Program-made: the position numbers and the translations under genes | Shown: piece by piece, positions 1 to 6,878 of the stretch | How the letters are laid out: the number at the start of each line of letters is the position of its first letter | Position numbering within the stretch: the first letter of the stretch is position 1 | Source of the DNA: JBEIHX01 sp044375455 | Lineage (GTDB): Bacteria; Pseudomonadota; Alphaproteobacteria; Caulobacterales; Aquidulcibacteraceae | DNA: 8,837 nt | NCBI GenBank assembly: GCA_044375455.1 | Contig: JBILMQ010000143.1 | Location: 1-8,837 of the forward strand | Direction of reading: 5' to 3' | The notes under the pieces: model-generated | What the model was told of the DNA's origin: nothing | What the model saw: the letters and a program-made list of their open reading frames with translations, nothing else | The model's database searches: none

Positions 1-98
1 GTGGGCGCCAATTTGTCGGAACGGGTGGGCGTCAATTTAGCGGAATGCCCGGGCGCCTATTCCCCGGAATGGTGGGCGCCTTCACATCGGAATCTGCA
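1..98. mobile_element. Probable terminus of an IS21-family insertion sequence (partial)
   Basis: Four degenerate repeats with a 23-24-bp period are visible, beginning near 1, 25, 49 and 72. Each has the form GTGGGCGCC, then a variable AT-containing part, then CGGAA(T/C). The tract ends ...CGGAATCTGCA at 98, and after that the sequence becomes normal abiEii coding sequence. Multiple short subterminal repeats and TG...CA tips are known for IS21-family elements, so I infer an IS21-like end. No istA or istB coding sequence is inside the window, so the body of the element must lie to the left. The exact boundary (about 96-99) is uncertain, and no target duplication can be checked from one end. The reading frame running through this tract into abiEii is likely accidental. 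Confidence 0.6.
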
Positions 99-99
99 G

Positions 100-888
100 C
101 GCCTCTCCGTGGACATCGACCTGACCTATCTGCCGGTCGAAGATCGGGCCACACCGCTCGCGGCAATCAACGCCGCCATGCTGCGGATCAAGGAACGGAT
201 CGAGCGGGGCATCCCCGCCGTGAGAGTCAATGCTTCGCGTTGCGCCGATGAGAATATCGTCACCAAGCTGATCGTTCGGGCGAGCGGCGTGCAGATCAAG
301 ACCGAGGTGACGCCAGTGCTTCGCGGCGCGGTCTATGATCCTGTCGTGATGAGCGTGGTTCCTGCTGTCGAAGACGCCTTCGGCTTCGCCGAAATGCAGG
401 TCGTGTCATTCGCCGACCTTTACGCGGGCAAGATCGTGGCAGCCTTCGACCGCCAGCACCCGCGCGACCTCTTCGACGTGCGCGGCCTGCTGGCGAACGA
501 GGGTGTAGGCGATGAGTTGCGCCGCGCCTTTCTGGTCTACTTCATCAGTCACAACCGTCCGATGGCCGAAGTTCTCGCCCCGACCCGCAAGCCGCTGGGC
601 GAGGAGTTCGCGCGGGGCTTCGCCGGCATGACGCAGGAGCCTGTCGCGCTCGCGGACCTTGATGCCGCGCGGGAGGCGATCATCGCCGCGATGGTGGCCG
701 ACATGCCGGAAGATCACCGGCGCTTCCTTGCCGGCTTCAAACGCGGCGAACCGGATTGGGCACTTCTCGGGATACCGGAGGCCCAGCATTTGCCCGCCGT
801 CATGTGGAAGCAGCGCAACCTCGCCAAGCTGCCCGATGCAAGACGGGGCGAACTGGTCGATGCGTTGGCGCGCGTTCTCTTTCCCTGA
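100..888 (+). pseudogene. abiEii: AbiEii/AbiGii-type nucleotidyltransferase toxin, 5'-truncated
   Basis: The protein matches the AbiEii nucleotidyltransferase family, the toxin half of type IV toxin-antitoxin and phage abortive-infection systems. Visible family marks are the metal-binding D-x-D in LSVDIDLTYL (codons at about 106-129), a later IKTEV segment (about 295-309), and the C-terminal block DLYAGKIVAAFDRQHPRDLFD (about 418-477), where the Lys and Asp/Arg residues are typically conserved. Family members normally begin with some 30-45 residues that carry a (K)GGT motif just before the DID motif. Here that part is missing and replaced by the IS-like repeats at 1-98. An open frame from GTG at position 1 crosses the junction, but its first ~33 residues are repeat-derived and do not look like AbiEii. 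Without the GGT nucleotide-binding motif the product is unlikely to be active. No AbiEi antitoxin is visible; it would lie upstream. The gene is convergent with traD, 44 bases away. Confidence 0.8.
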
Positions 889-932
889 CCGCAATGCCAT
901 CGAAGGGGCGTGTCCTTTGGGGGTGCTGATGC

Positions 933-1151
933 TCAGTTATCCTCTAACGCCTGCTTTCCCATCGCCGCCCACAGCGCCAACGCCTTGTCGCGCTCATCGC
1001 TTTGTAGCTTGTCGGCCATCCAGAGCAGCGCGCCGTAGATCATGGCGCGATCATCGCCGGTCAGGTCCACGATCCCGGCCTTGACGACAAGGCCGCCGAG
1101 TTCGATCAGATGCCGCGTGCGTTTGCGGCGCTCGACCTGCCAGGTGCTCAC
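933..1151 (-). CDS. traD: Conjugal transfer protein TraD (Ti-plasmid type, small)
   Basis: This is a 72-residue protein with the signature of the small TraD of Ti/rhizobial and sphingomonad plasmids: a basic start (ERRKRTRHLIELGGLVVKAG), then LTGDDRAMIYGALLWMA and a charged C-terminus. The length equals that of the Ti-plasmid protein (about 70 residues). It is distinct from the large F-plasmid coupling protein also called TraD. The chosen start is GTG at 1149-1151, one base after the traC stop; no strong Shine-Dalgarno is seen, so translation is probably coupled to traC. In Ti-type systems traC-traD-traG form an operon divergent from traA and are thought to assist DNA processing at oriT. Here traD is intact, but traG does not follow; an inverted abiEii remnant lies downstream instead. 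If coupling to traC matters, the traC frameshift could lower its expression. Confidence 0.88.
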   Translation of the reverse strand: MSTWQVERRKRTRHLIELGGLVVKAGIVDLTGDDRAMIYGALLWMADKLQSDERDKALALWAAMGKQALEDN

Positions 1152-1152
1152 G

Positions 1153-1478
1153 TCATGTCGCGCCCGCGCCGCTTGATGCCGGTTGCGCGCCGTCCGGTTG
1201 CAACTGATCGCCGCCAGTGTCGCGATCAGACTTTGAAGCAGATCGCCGCGACCGGCTCTGAAAGAACGCGGCTCCGCGCTTCGCCCATGCCTCCCTCTTT
1301 CCGGCGTCCTTAGTTTCGGCCAGCACGATAAGCGCGCCCGCCAGTTCGTCGGCTGTCAGCGCGTCGGCCCCGGTCGAGATGACCAACTCGCCGAGCTGCT
1401 GCACCTTGCGGCTTTCAAGTCCCGTGCCTTGTCTTCCAGCGACTTCAGTTCCGCATCGAAGTCCCGTGGCTTGCGCAT
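1153..1478 (-). pseudogene. traC: Conjugal transfer protein TraC, broken by a one-base frameshift
   Basis: The start is ATG at 1476-1478 with a good Shine-Dalgarno (GGAGA, minus strand of 1484-1488, 6 bases away). The first frame reads MRKPRDFDAELKSLEDKARD and LK, then turns to nonsense (AARCSSSASW...). The next frame continues with the family sequence KVQQLGELVISTGADALTAD, then ELAGALIVLAETKDAGKREAW and AKRGAAFFQSR, ending at 1153. The total span of 326 bases is one short of 109 codons. One missing base, most likely a C in the GCCGC at 1408-1412 (minus strand), explains the break. TraC is a small oriT-associated accessory protein of Ti-type conjugation. The first half of this copy would yield only about 22 native residues. 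A sequencing error is the main alternative, but other genes nearby are also damaged. Confidence 0.82.
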
Positions 1479-1649
1479 CGTCGTCTCCATAAGCTGTCGA
1501 TGGAGCGATGATAGTTGAGCTCCTGCTGCAATGCTGTAAGGTTGGCGGGACGGGCTGAAACGGCGCGAGCAGCCCCGAGAAATTAGTTTCGAGGGCGCGC
1601 TTATACGTTGTTCCGACGTGCGCTTCGCCGTGGTGATGTTCAAATCGCA
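1479..1649. other. oriT: Origin of transfer (oriT) between divergent traC and traA
   Basis: Ti-type and related MOBQ systems place oriT between traC and traA, which is exactly this gap. On the minus strand the sequence ATAAGCGCGCCCT (1604 down to 1592) closely matches the RSF1010/Ti nic core (TAAGTG^CGCCCT), with one substitution. By alignment the predicted nick lies between bases 1598 and 1597 of the minus strand. Immediately 5' of it on the same strand is an imperfect hairpin, ACGTCG-GAA-CAACGT (1619 to 1605, one G-T type mismatch), as expected for relaxase recognition. On the other side is a short inverted repeat GAAA/TTTC around 1579-1590. No clear promoter for traA or traC was identified in the rest of the gap. 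Confidence 0.75.
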
Positions 1650-4568
1650 ATGGCGATCTATCATCTTCACGTCAAGGTCATCGGCCGCAAGGCCGGGAGC
1701 AGCGCGGTGGCCTCCGCCGCCTACCGCTCGGCCTCGCGATTGCGCGACGACCGGCTTGAGCGCAGCCACGACTTCTCCAACAAGCGCGGCGTCGTCCACT
1801 CCGAGGTGGTGCTGCCGGAGGATGCGCCCGAACAATGGCGCGACCGCGAACGGCTCTGGAACGATGTCGAGGCCTTCGAGGCCAGGAAGGACGCACAGCT
1901 TGCCTGCGAGGTGGAGTTCGCTCTTCCGCGCGAGATGACGCAAGCCCAGGGCATCGAGCTGGCCCGCGACTTCGTGCAGTCAGAGTTTGTCGATCAGGGA
2001 ATGATCGCCGACCTCAATGTGCATTGGGACATGGCCGAGGACGGGACGCCCAAGCCCCACGCTCATGTCATGCTCACCATGCGATCCGTGGACGAAAACG
2101 GCTTCGGCCAAGAGGTGCGGGACTGGAACGCTACCCAGATGGTCGAGCGTTGGCGCGAACGCTGGGCGGAGCTGGCCAACGAACGCCTGGCCGAACTCGA
2201 CATCGACGCACGGATCGACCATCGCAGTCTGGAAGCGCAGGGCATCGGCCTTGAGCCGCAAACGCAGATCGGTGCGCCCGCCCAACGCATCGAGGGCGAA
2301 GGGATCGAAGCCGCCGATCGCGCGGACATGCACCGCGAGATCGCCCGCAACAACGGCGTGCGGATCATCGCCGATCCCTCCATCGCGCTGGACGCCATCA
2401 CACATCAGCAATCCACCTTCACGCGGCGCGACATGGCGATGTTCGCGCAGCGGCACAGTGAGGGGTTGGAGCAGTTCAACGAGGTCATGGGCGCGATGCG
2501 TGCCGCGCCCGAGCTGATCGAAATCGGCAGGGACGGACGCGGCGCGGACCGCTTCACCACCCGCGAGATGATAGAGGCCGAGCAGCGCTTGCACCACGCC
2601 GCCGCGATGATGGCGGAACGGGAACGTCATGCGGTCAACGGCAGGGACCGCGAAGCCGCATTGGCCCACGCGGCGGATCGCGGCCTTGTTCTGTCCGGCG
2701 AGCAGGCCGATGCACTGGCGCACGTCACGGACGGGCGCGATTTGGGCGTCGTCGTCGGCTACGCCGGGACGGGAAAGAGCGCGATGCTGGGCGTGGCGCG
2801 CGAAGCCTGGAAAGCGGCAGGCTATGAGGTCCGGGGCATCGCGCTGTCCGGCATCGCCGCCGAGAATCTGGAAAGCGGATCGGGCATCGCGTCGCGCACC
2901 ATCGCCAGCCTGGAACACGGCTGGGGACAGGGCCGCGACGTGCTCACGTCCCGCGATGTGCTTGTCATCGACGAGGCGGGCATGGTCGGCACGCGCCAGT
3001 TGGAGCGCGTGCTGTCCCATGCCGCTGACGCGGGTGCCAAAGTGGTCTTGGTCGGCGATCCGCAACAGTTGCAATCCATCGAGGCGGGCGCGGCCTTCCG
3101 CTCGATCTTCGAGCGCCACGGCGGCGCGGAGATCGACGAGGTGCGCCGCCAGCGGGAGGACTGGCAGCGCGACGCCACGCGCGAACTGGCGGCCGGACGG
3201 GCGGGCGAAGCGATCCATGCCTATGACGCGCACGGCATGGTCCATGCCGCTGCAACACGCGAGCAGGCGCGCGACGATCTGATCGAGGGCTGGGACCGCG
3301 AGCGGCGGTCGTCGCCCGACAAGAGCCGCATCATCCTCACCCACACCAATGACGAGGTGCGCGCGCTCAACGAGGCGGCGCGCGAGCGGCTGCGGGAAGC
3401 CGGTGATCTGGGCGACGACGTGCGTATCACGGTCGAACGCGGCGAGCGCAGCTTCGCCAGCGGGGATCGCGTCATGTTCCTGCAAAACGAGCGCGGGCTT
3501 GGCGTGAAGAACGGCACGCTCGGAACCATCGAGCAAGTCAGCGCACGATCCATGTCCGTGCGCACCGACGACCGGCGCAGCGTCGCGTTCGACCTCAAGG
3601 ATTACGACCGCATCGACCACGGCTACGCCGCGACCATTCACAAGGCGCAGGGCATGACCGTGGACCGCACCCATGTCCTGGCGACGCCGAGCCTGGACGC
3701 CCACGGCAGCTATGTCGCCCTGTCGCGTCACCGCGACGGCATGGACCTGCACTATGGCCGCGATGACTTCGCCGATCAGGACCGGCTCATCCGCACTCTG
3801 TCGCGCGACCGGTCCAAGGATATGGCGTCGGATTACGAGCGCGCCGATCCGGCGAAGGGCTTTGCCGAGCGGCGCGGGATCACCTTCCGCGAGCGGGTGG
3901 AGCAGGTGGTCGAGATCGTCAAGCAAGTTCCCGAGAAGGTGCGCGGCATATTCGATGGCGGGCAGGCGCAGGAACGGGCGGTGCCGGAAAGGGAGAAGGC
4001 GGCAGACCCGGAGGAGGCTTTGCGCCGCGCCCGGACCAGGGCGCTCGTCCGCCATGCCCGCGCCGTGGATACGATCTTCGAGGCGCATGATCGGGGCGGC
4101 AGGGCCAGCCCGGAGCAGGTGGCGGAATTGCGGGACGCCCGCAAAGCCTTTGAGGAGGTGCGGCCCTACGGCCCGCACGATGCCGAAGCCGCCTACAAGA
4201 AGAATCCGGAGCTTGCCTCGGAAGCGGCCACGGGCCAGGTCAATCGCACCATCCGCGCCCTCCAGCTCGAAACTGAACTGCGCACTGATCCGCAGATTCG
4301 TGCAGATCGCTTCGTGGAGAGTTGGCAGAGGCTGGACCGCGCCAGCCAGCGCCAGTACCAGGCGGGTGACATATCCGGCTACAGGGCAACGCGGTCAGCG
4401 ATGGGCGACATGGCGAAGAGCCTTGAACGCGATCCGCAGCTTGAATCCATCCTCGAAGGCCGCAAGCGAGACCTCGGTATCGGGATCGACTCGGGCCGCA
4501 GCCTCGGCCAGGAACTGGCATTCAGCCACGGCATCGACCTCGGCAGAGGCCGGGGTATCGGACTGTAG
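1650..4568 (+). CDS. traA: Ti-type conjugative relaxase/helicase TraA (MOBQ)
   Basis: This 972-residue protein joins a MobA/MobL relaxase to a RecD-like helicase. Relaxase domain, residues ~1-220: start MAIYHLHVKVIGRKAGSSAV, likely nucleophile Tyr25 in ASAAYRSAS, and the metal-binding histidines His125 and His137/His139 (KPHAHVML). Helicase domain, ~345-700: Walker A GYAGTGKS (370-377), Walker B VLVIDEAGM (437-445), VGDPQQLQ (468-475), HKAQGMTVDRTHV (from 664) and YVALSRHRDG (688-697). A charged C-terminal tail (~720-972) is rich in Arg/Glu and ends LGRGRGIGL. It would nick oriT in the adjacent gap, stay bound to the 5' end and unwind the strand for transfer. I chose ATG at 1650 because the family begins MAIYH; the frame is open 14 codons further up, but that stretch covers the oriT hairpin. 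No strong Shine-Dalgarno is visible. The length is at the short end for Ti TraA (about 1,100) but all catalytic motifs are present. It appears intact. Confidence 0.95.
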   Translation: MAIYHLHVKVIGRKAGSSAVASAAYRSASRLRDDRLERSHDFSNKRGVVHSEVVLPEDAPEQWRDRERLWNDVEAFEARKDAQLACEVEFALPREMTQAQGIELARDFVQSEFVDQGMIADLNVHWDMAEDGTPKPHAHVMLTMRSVDENGFGQEVRDWNATQMVERWRERWAELANERLAELDIDARIDHRSLEAQGIGLEPQTQIGAPAQRIEGEGIEAADRADMHREIARNNGVRIIADPSIALDAITHQQSTFTRRDMAMFAQRHSEGLEQFNEVMGAMRAAPELIEIGRDGRGADRFTTREMIEAEQRLHHAAAMMAERERHAVNGRDREAALAHAADRGLVLSGEQADALAHVTDGRDLGVVVGYAGTGKSAMLGVAREAWKAAGYEVRGIALSGIAAENLESGSGIASRTIASLEHGWGQGRDVLTSRDVLVIDEAGMVGTRQLERVLSHAADAGAKVVLVGDPQQLQSIEAGAAFRSIFERHGGAEIDEVRRQREDWQRDATRELAAGRAGEAIHAYDAHGMVHAAATREQARDDLIEGWDRERRSSPDKSRIILTHTNDEVRALNEAARERLREAGDLGDDVRITVERGERSFASGDRVMFLQNERGLGVKNGTLGTIEQVSARSMSVRTDDRRSVAFDLKDYDRIDHGYAATIHKAQGMTVDRTHVLATPSLDAHGSYVALSRHRDGMDLHYGRDDFADQDRLIRTLSRDRSKDMASDYERADPAKGFAERRGITFRERVEQVVEIVKQVPEKVRGIFDGGQAQERAVPEREKAADPEEALRRARTRALVRHARAVDTIFEAHDRGGRASPEQVAELRDARKAFEEVRPYGPHDAEAAYKKNPELASEAATGQVNRTIRALQLETELRTDPQIRADRFVESWQRLDRASQRQYQAGDISGYRATRSAMGDMAKSLERDPQLESILEGRKRDLGIGIDSGRSLGQELAFSHGIDLGRGRGIGL

Positions 4569-4653
4569 AACTATCCTATTTTCCGCCGCCGCTACGCCAC
4601 GCTACTACGACCTCTAAATATCTATCGCACAACAAAAATCATCGCTCTGTCTA

Positions 4654-4674
4654 GTCTCTGCAATCGTCAGAGAC
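4654..4674 (+). promoter_or_regulatory. Inverted repeat in the alpA leader (operator or RNA hairpin)
   Basis: A perfect 7-bp inverted repeat, GTCTCTG-CAATCGT-CAGAGAC, sits 7 bases upstream of the alpA Shine-Dalgarno (AGGAGG, 4682-4687). It lies in an AT-richer 129-bp gap after traA. It is not followed by a T-run, so it does not look like a traA terminator. The position suits an operator for AlpA or a repressor, or a leader hairpin affecting translation. I could not identify -35/-10 boxes with confidence in this gap. Confidence 0.4.
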
Positions 4675-4697
4675 ACACAGCAGGAGGCAGCGCAACC

Positions 4698-4946
4698 ATG
4701 CTCGTAGCAGACTGTATCGTCCGCCTGAAAACCGTTCTCGCCCGCGCCGGCCTGTCCCGCTCCACCATCTACAGCAAGATCGCTGAGGGCACGTTGCCCG
4801 CCCAGGTGAGGATCAGCGTCAATGGCGCCGGCTGGCGGGAATCCGACATCGACCGCTGGATTGCCGATCCCGTTGGTTGGAGAGCCATCAACGAACCGAC
4901 AACCCGTCGGAAGCAGGATGACAGAGCGGACGCGAGCCGCGCGTAA
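4698..4946 (+). CDS. alpA: AlpA-family DNA-binding regulator / excisionase-like protein
   Basis: This 82-residue protein has the AlpA/MerR-like winged helix-turn-helix seen in prophage CP4-57 regulators. LARAGLSRSTIYSKIAEGTLP (residues 14-34) is the helix-turn-helix, and GWRESDIDRWIADP (45-58) is the family's typical closing motif. The rest is a polar Arg/Asp tail. The start is well supported: ATG at 4698 has AGGAGG 10 bases upstream. AlpA proteins of integrated elements activate or control integrase expression and some act as recombination directionality factors; which of these applies here is not visible. It stops one base before the convergent integrase stop (TAA at 4944-4946 versus 4948). 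The nearby inverted repeat at 4654-4674 and the TACCAACAA sites at 6125-6201 are candidate binding sites. Confidence 0.85.
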   Translation: MLVADCIVRLKTVLARAGLSRSTIYSKIAEGTLPAQVRISVNGAGWRESDIDRWIADPVGWRAINEPTTRRKQDDRADASRA

Positions 4947-4947
4947 T

Positions 4948-6094
4948 TCAGAGATGGTCGTCCAGTTCGTCGTCGTGGACCTCGGCGGCGCGCCGCTTCG
5001 CGTCGGCGATCAGGTCTTTCGCGGATTCGCCCTTTGCCCAGGCGTCGAGCATATCAGCCCAGCACTGAAGCATGATCTTCCGCTCGACGAGGTAGCGGTT
5101 CACGTTGTAGACGGCCGCGATCCGGTTCCGGGGCGCGTGGGCCAAGCTCATCTCGATCCAGCGATCATCGAACTTCGCGCGGTTCAGGCCGGTCGAAAAC
5201 GTGCGGCGCAGGTCGTGAACACCGAAGCTCTGAAAGTCCGGGTCATTTTCGCGGATGCGCTCCACAGCCGTATCGATCACGCGGTTCAGCGTGGCGTTAC
5301 TGATGGGCACATCACCGTCGTACCGGCCGGGGTGCAGGTATCGGCTTGCGCCAAACATAGTGCGGAACGCCGTCAGAATATCGAGCGCCTGATCGCTCAG
5401 CGGGACCACATGCGCCTTGCCGGCCTTCATGCGTTCGGCCGGGATCGTCCAGCGCGCGGCGGCGAAGTCGATTTCCTTCCATGTGGCGTCGATGAACTCC
5501 GATTTGCGAACGCCGGTCAGCAGGACAAACTTCACCGCCGAGCGCAGCGTGGGCGCCGCCGCCACATGATCCAGAGCCGCCAGGACCGCGCGGACCTCGG
5601 ATGGCGACAGGGCGCGGTCGCGCGGCTCAAACGGGGCGATGGCGCTGGTGCGGATCGACTCGGCCGGGTTGCTCACGTCCAGCCCGCATCCCTGGGCGTG
5701 GCGGAACACCAGAAACACGACCTCGCGGACATGCACGGCGACGGCCGGCCCGCGCTTCTCCTTGACCTCGTCGCACAGATGTTTGAGGCGCTGCGGCGTC
5801 ACCTCCCCCAGCTTGAGCTTCGACAGCTCTCCCGCGATGGCGCGATCATAGACGGATCGGCGCATCGCCAGGGCGCTGTCAGCCAGTCTCTCGGCCCCGG
5901 ACCTGGGATCGGCCTTGTGCTTGAAATAGGCTTCCGCCCACCCGCCGAACGTGAACACCTCGGCTAAACTGATACCGGAACGAGATAACCCCGGTCGGCG
6001 TGACGGCCGCGTGCATCCCGTAGCGGTCCGTCACCTTGTACAGCTTGGCCCTCGGCTTGAGGTTTTTCAGTTCTTTATCAGTGAGATCGCCCAT
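4948..6094 (-). pseudogene. int: Tyrosine integrase of genomic island (P4 type), disrupted by internal loss and frameshift
   Basis: Two frames together form one integrase. The N-terminal frame starts at ATG 6092-6094 and reads MGDLTDKELKNLKPRAKLYK, then VTDRYGMHAAVTPTGVISFR and YQF, a typical DUF4102 arm-binding domain. Around 5960-5980 the homology jumps to the next frame, which continues VFTFGGWAEAYFKHKADPRS (core-binding domain) and then the catalytic domain. Catalytic residues are present in that ~336-residue part: Arg in LLTGVRKSE, Lys in RMKAGKAH, His and Arg in VHDLRRTF, His in SLAHAP and Tyr in AAVYNVNRY. The family usually has some 50-60 residues between the RYxY and TFGxWAE segments (a NGRRETLTLGRY stretch and a helical linker). 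These are absent, so this is a deletion, not only a base error. A GTG at 5956-5958 could start a C-terminal fragment lacking the arm-binding domain. The gene would have directed integration at guaA; it lies 224 bases from the 6318-6333 repeat. Confidence 0.85.
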
Positions 6095-6124
6095 AAATCC
6101 GTATCCGGTCAGGGGGCGAACGGA

Positions 6125-6201
6125 TACCAACAAGAGGGGTTGTTGGTAGCCAAAGCCCGCTTCTCGACCATCCTGCGCCATACCAACATCGCTACCAACA
6201 A
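6125..6201. repeat. Cluster of TACCAACAA motifs, candidate integrase arm-type or AlpA sites
   Basis: Four copies of a 9-bp motif occur between the integrase start and its attachment site. They are TACCAACAA at 6125-6133, its exact inverse TTGTTGGTA at 6140-6148 (together a 9-bp stem with a 6-base loop), TACCAACAT at 6181-6189 and TACCAACAA at 6193-6201. The last two are direct repeats 12 bases apart, about one helical turn. Such clusters next to the core site are where tyrosine integrases bind with their N-terminal arm domain, or where an excisionase binds. No binding evidence exists here; the assignment is by position and pattern. Confidence 0.6.
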
Positions 6202-6317
6202 AGTGGTCGGGTTGGGGTGACACGCAGCGATACGGGGTAGCAAGAAAAATTCTTGTCAGTCAGAGAGTTCGTGCGATTCTCGGCACGGGGCGCGACGGTC
6301 TGAAACCACCCTAATTC

Positions 6318-6333
6318 ACTCCCACTCGATTGT
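6318..6333. repeat. Attachment-site repeat (att), integrase-proximal copy
   Basis: The 16-bp sequence ACTCCCACTCGATTGT is identical to 7209-7224, the 3' end of guaA. Read on the minus strand it encodes Thr-Ile-Glu-Trp-Glu, the last five guaA residues, followed at once by TGA. The bases upstream on that strand are unlike guaA, so this is a duplicated end and not a second guaA. It marks the right end of the integrase-bearing element. Confidence 0.85.
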
Positions 6334-6348
6334 TCTGCGGAGGAATAC

Positions 6349-6371
6349 GGCGCTATATTTTAGTGCCTTTT
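6349..6371 (+). terminator. Possible intrinsic terminator (plus strand)
   Basis: GGCGCTA (6349-6355) and TAGTGCC (6361-6367) pair over 7 positions with one G-T wobble around a 5-base AT loop, and TTTT follows at 6368-6371. This fits a short rho-independent terminator reading rightwards, and would block plus-strand transcription from running antisense into the vapC end. The stem is short and no plus-strand gene lies just upstream, so this is weak. The rest of 6334-6464 shows no gene. Confidence 0.3.
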
Positions 6372-6464
6372 GGGAAAGAGGCAGACAAACCACCGACATT
6401 TCCTCCGTCGCGCATTTCCGCTTGCCGGCGAATGTTGGCGGAGGACGGCACGGTATCGTCAACT

Positions 6465-6878
6465 CTACGGCGCCCAAGGGTTCAATACGCTGACGCCCAT
6501 TGGCTCAAAGTCGGCAACGTTCCTTGTCACCACGGTCAAGCCGTAAACGAGGGCCGTCGCCGCGATGAGCGCATCACGCTCAGGCCGTGGATCCGGCACA
6601 TGCAGCTGCGCACACCTTCGCGCGACAGCAACCTCGATCGGCAAGATGCGCGAAGCCAGCCTCGCTAACACTTCTTCTTCCAGCCACCGCCTCAGGATGG
6701 CCCCCTGGGCCGCGTCACGCCGCTCCATGAGCAGCGTTCCGCGCTCCAGCTCCTGAACGGTCACCACCGACAAAGCGTAGAGTTCCGCCGGCGTGTTGTC
6801 CGCCCAAGACCGAACGTGAGCATCCGCGCGCGCTGGGCGGCGAAGCTCAGAAACGACATTGGTGTCGAGCAAGAACAT
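6465..6878 (-). CDS. vapC: PIN-domain ribonuclease toxin, VapC/FitB type
   Basis: The 137-residue protein starts MFLLDTNVVSELRRP, the FitB-like form of the PIN-domain opening. The four acidic residues expected in the metal site are visible: Asp5, Glu43 (TVQELERG), Asp102 (ERDALIAATAL) and Asp123 (TRNVADFE). The end, VSVLNPWAP, is also usual for this branch. PIN toxins cut RNA (often tRNA or rRNA in known VapCs); the target here cannot be read. The ATG at 6876-6878 overlaps the antitoxin stop by one base (TGATG), so the two are translationally coupled in one operon. Length and motifs indicate an intact gene. It lies between the two att repeats, and its promoter-distal end is 130 bases from the 6318-6333 copy. 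Confidence 0.92.
   Translation of the reverse strand: MFLLDTNVVSELRRPARADAHVRSWADNTPAELYALSVVTVQELERGTLLMERRDAAQGAILRRWLEEEVLARLASRILPIEVAVARRCAQLHVPDPRPERDALIAATALVYGLTVVTRNVADFEPMGVSVLNPWAP

Noticed and set aside
1..98. The tandem repeats considered as a CRISPR array or iterons
   Set aside because: The units are only 23-24 bp with degenerate ends and no unique spacers, and they stop exactly where abiEii homology begins. That fits an insertion-sequence end better.
1608..1649. Upstream extension of traA by 14 codons
   Set aside because: The family begins MAIYH at 1650, and the extension falls on the predicted oriT hairpin.
1356..1943. Long minus-strand frame running from within traA through the oriT into the first part of traC
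   Set aside because: Only its last part (from 1478) is TraC-like. The upstream portion is antisense to traA and has no homology that I recognise.
1980..4178. A very long open frame (732 codons) on the minus strand opposite traA
   Set aside because: It is the antisense shadow of the GC-rich traA gene, whose frame carries all relaxase and helicase motifs. The opposing translation shows no recognisable domain.
4822..5967. A 381-codon plus-strand open frame overlapping alpA and covering the integrase
   Set aside because: It is antisense to the integrase catalytic domain and out of frame with alpA; the composition is typical of a high-GC shadow frame.
6401..6445. TCCTCCG and CGGAGGA inverted repeat downstream of vapC
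   Set aside because: The arms are 31 bases apart and no T-run follows, so a terminator call is not supported.
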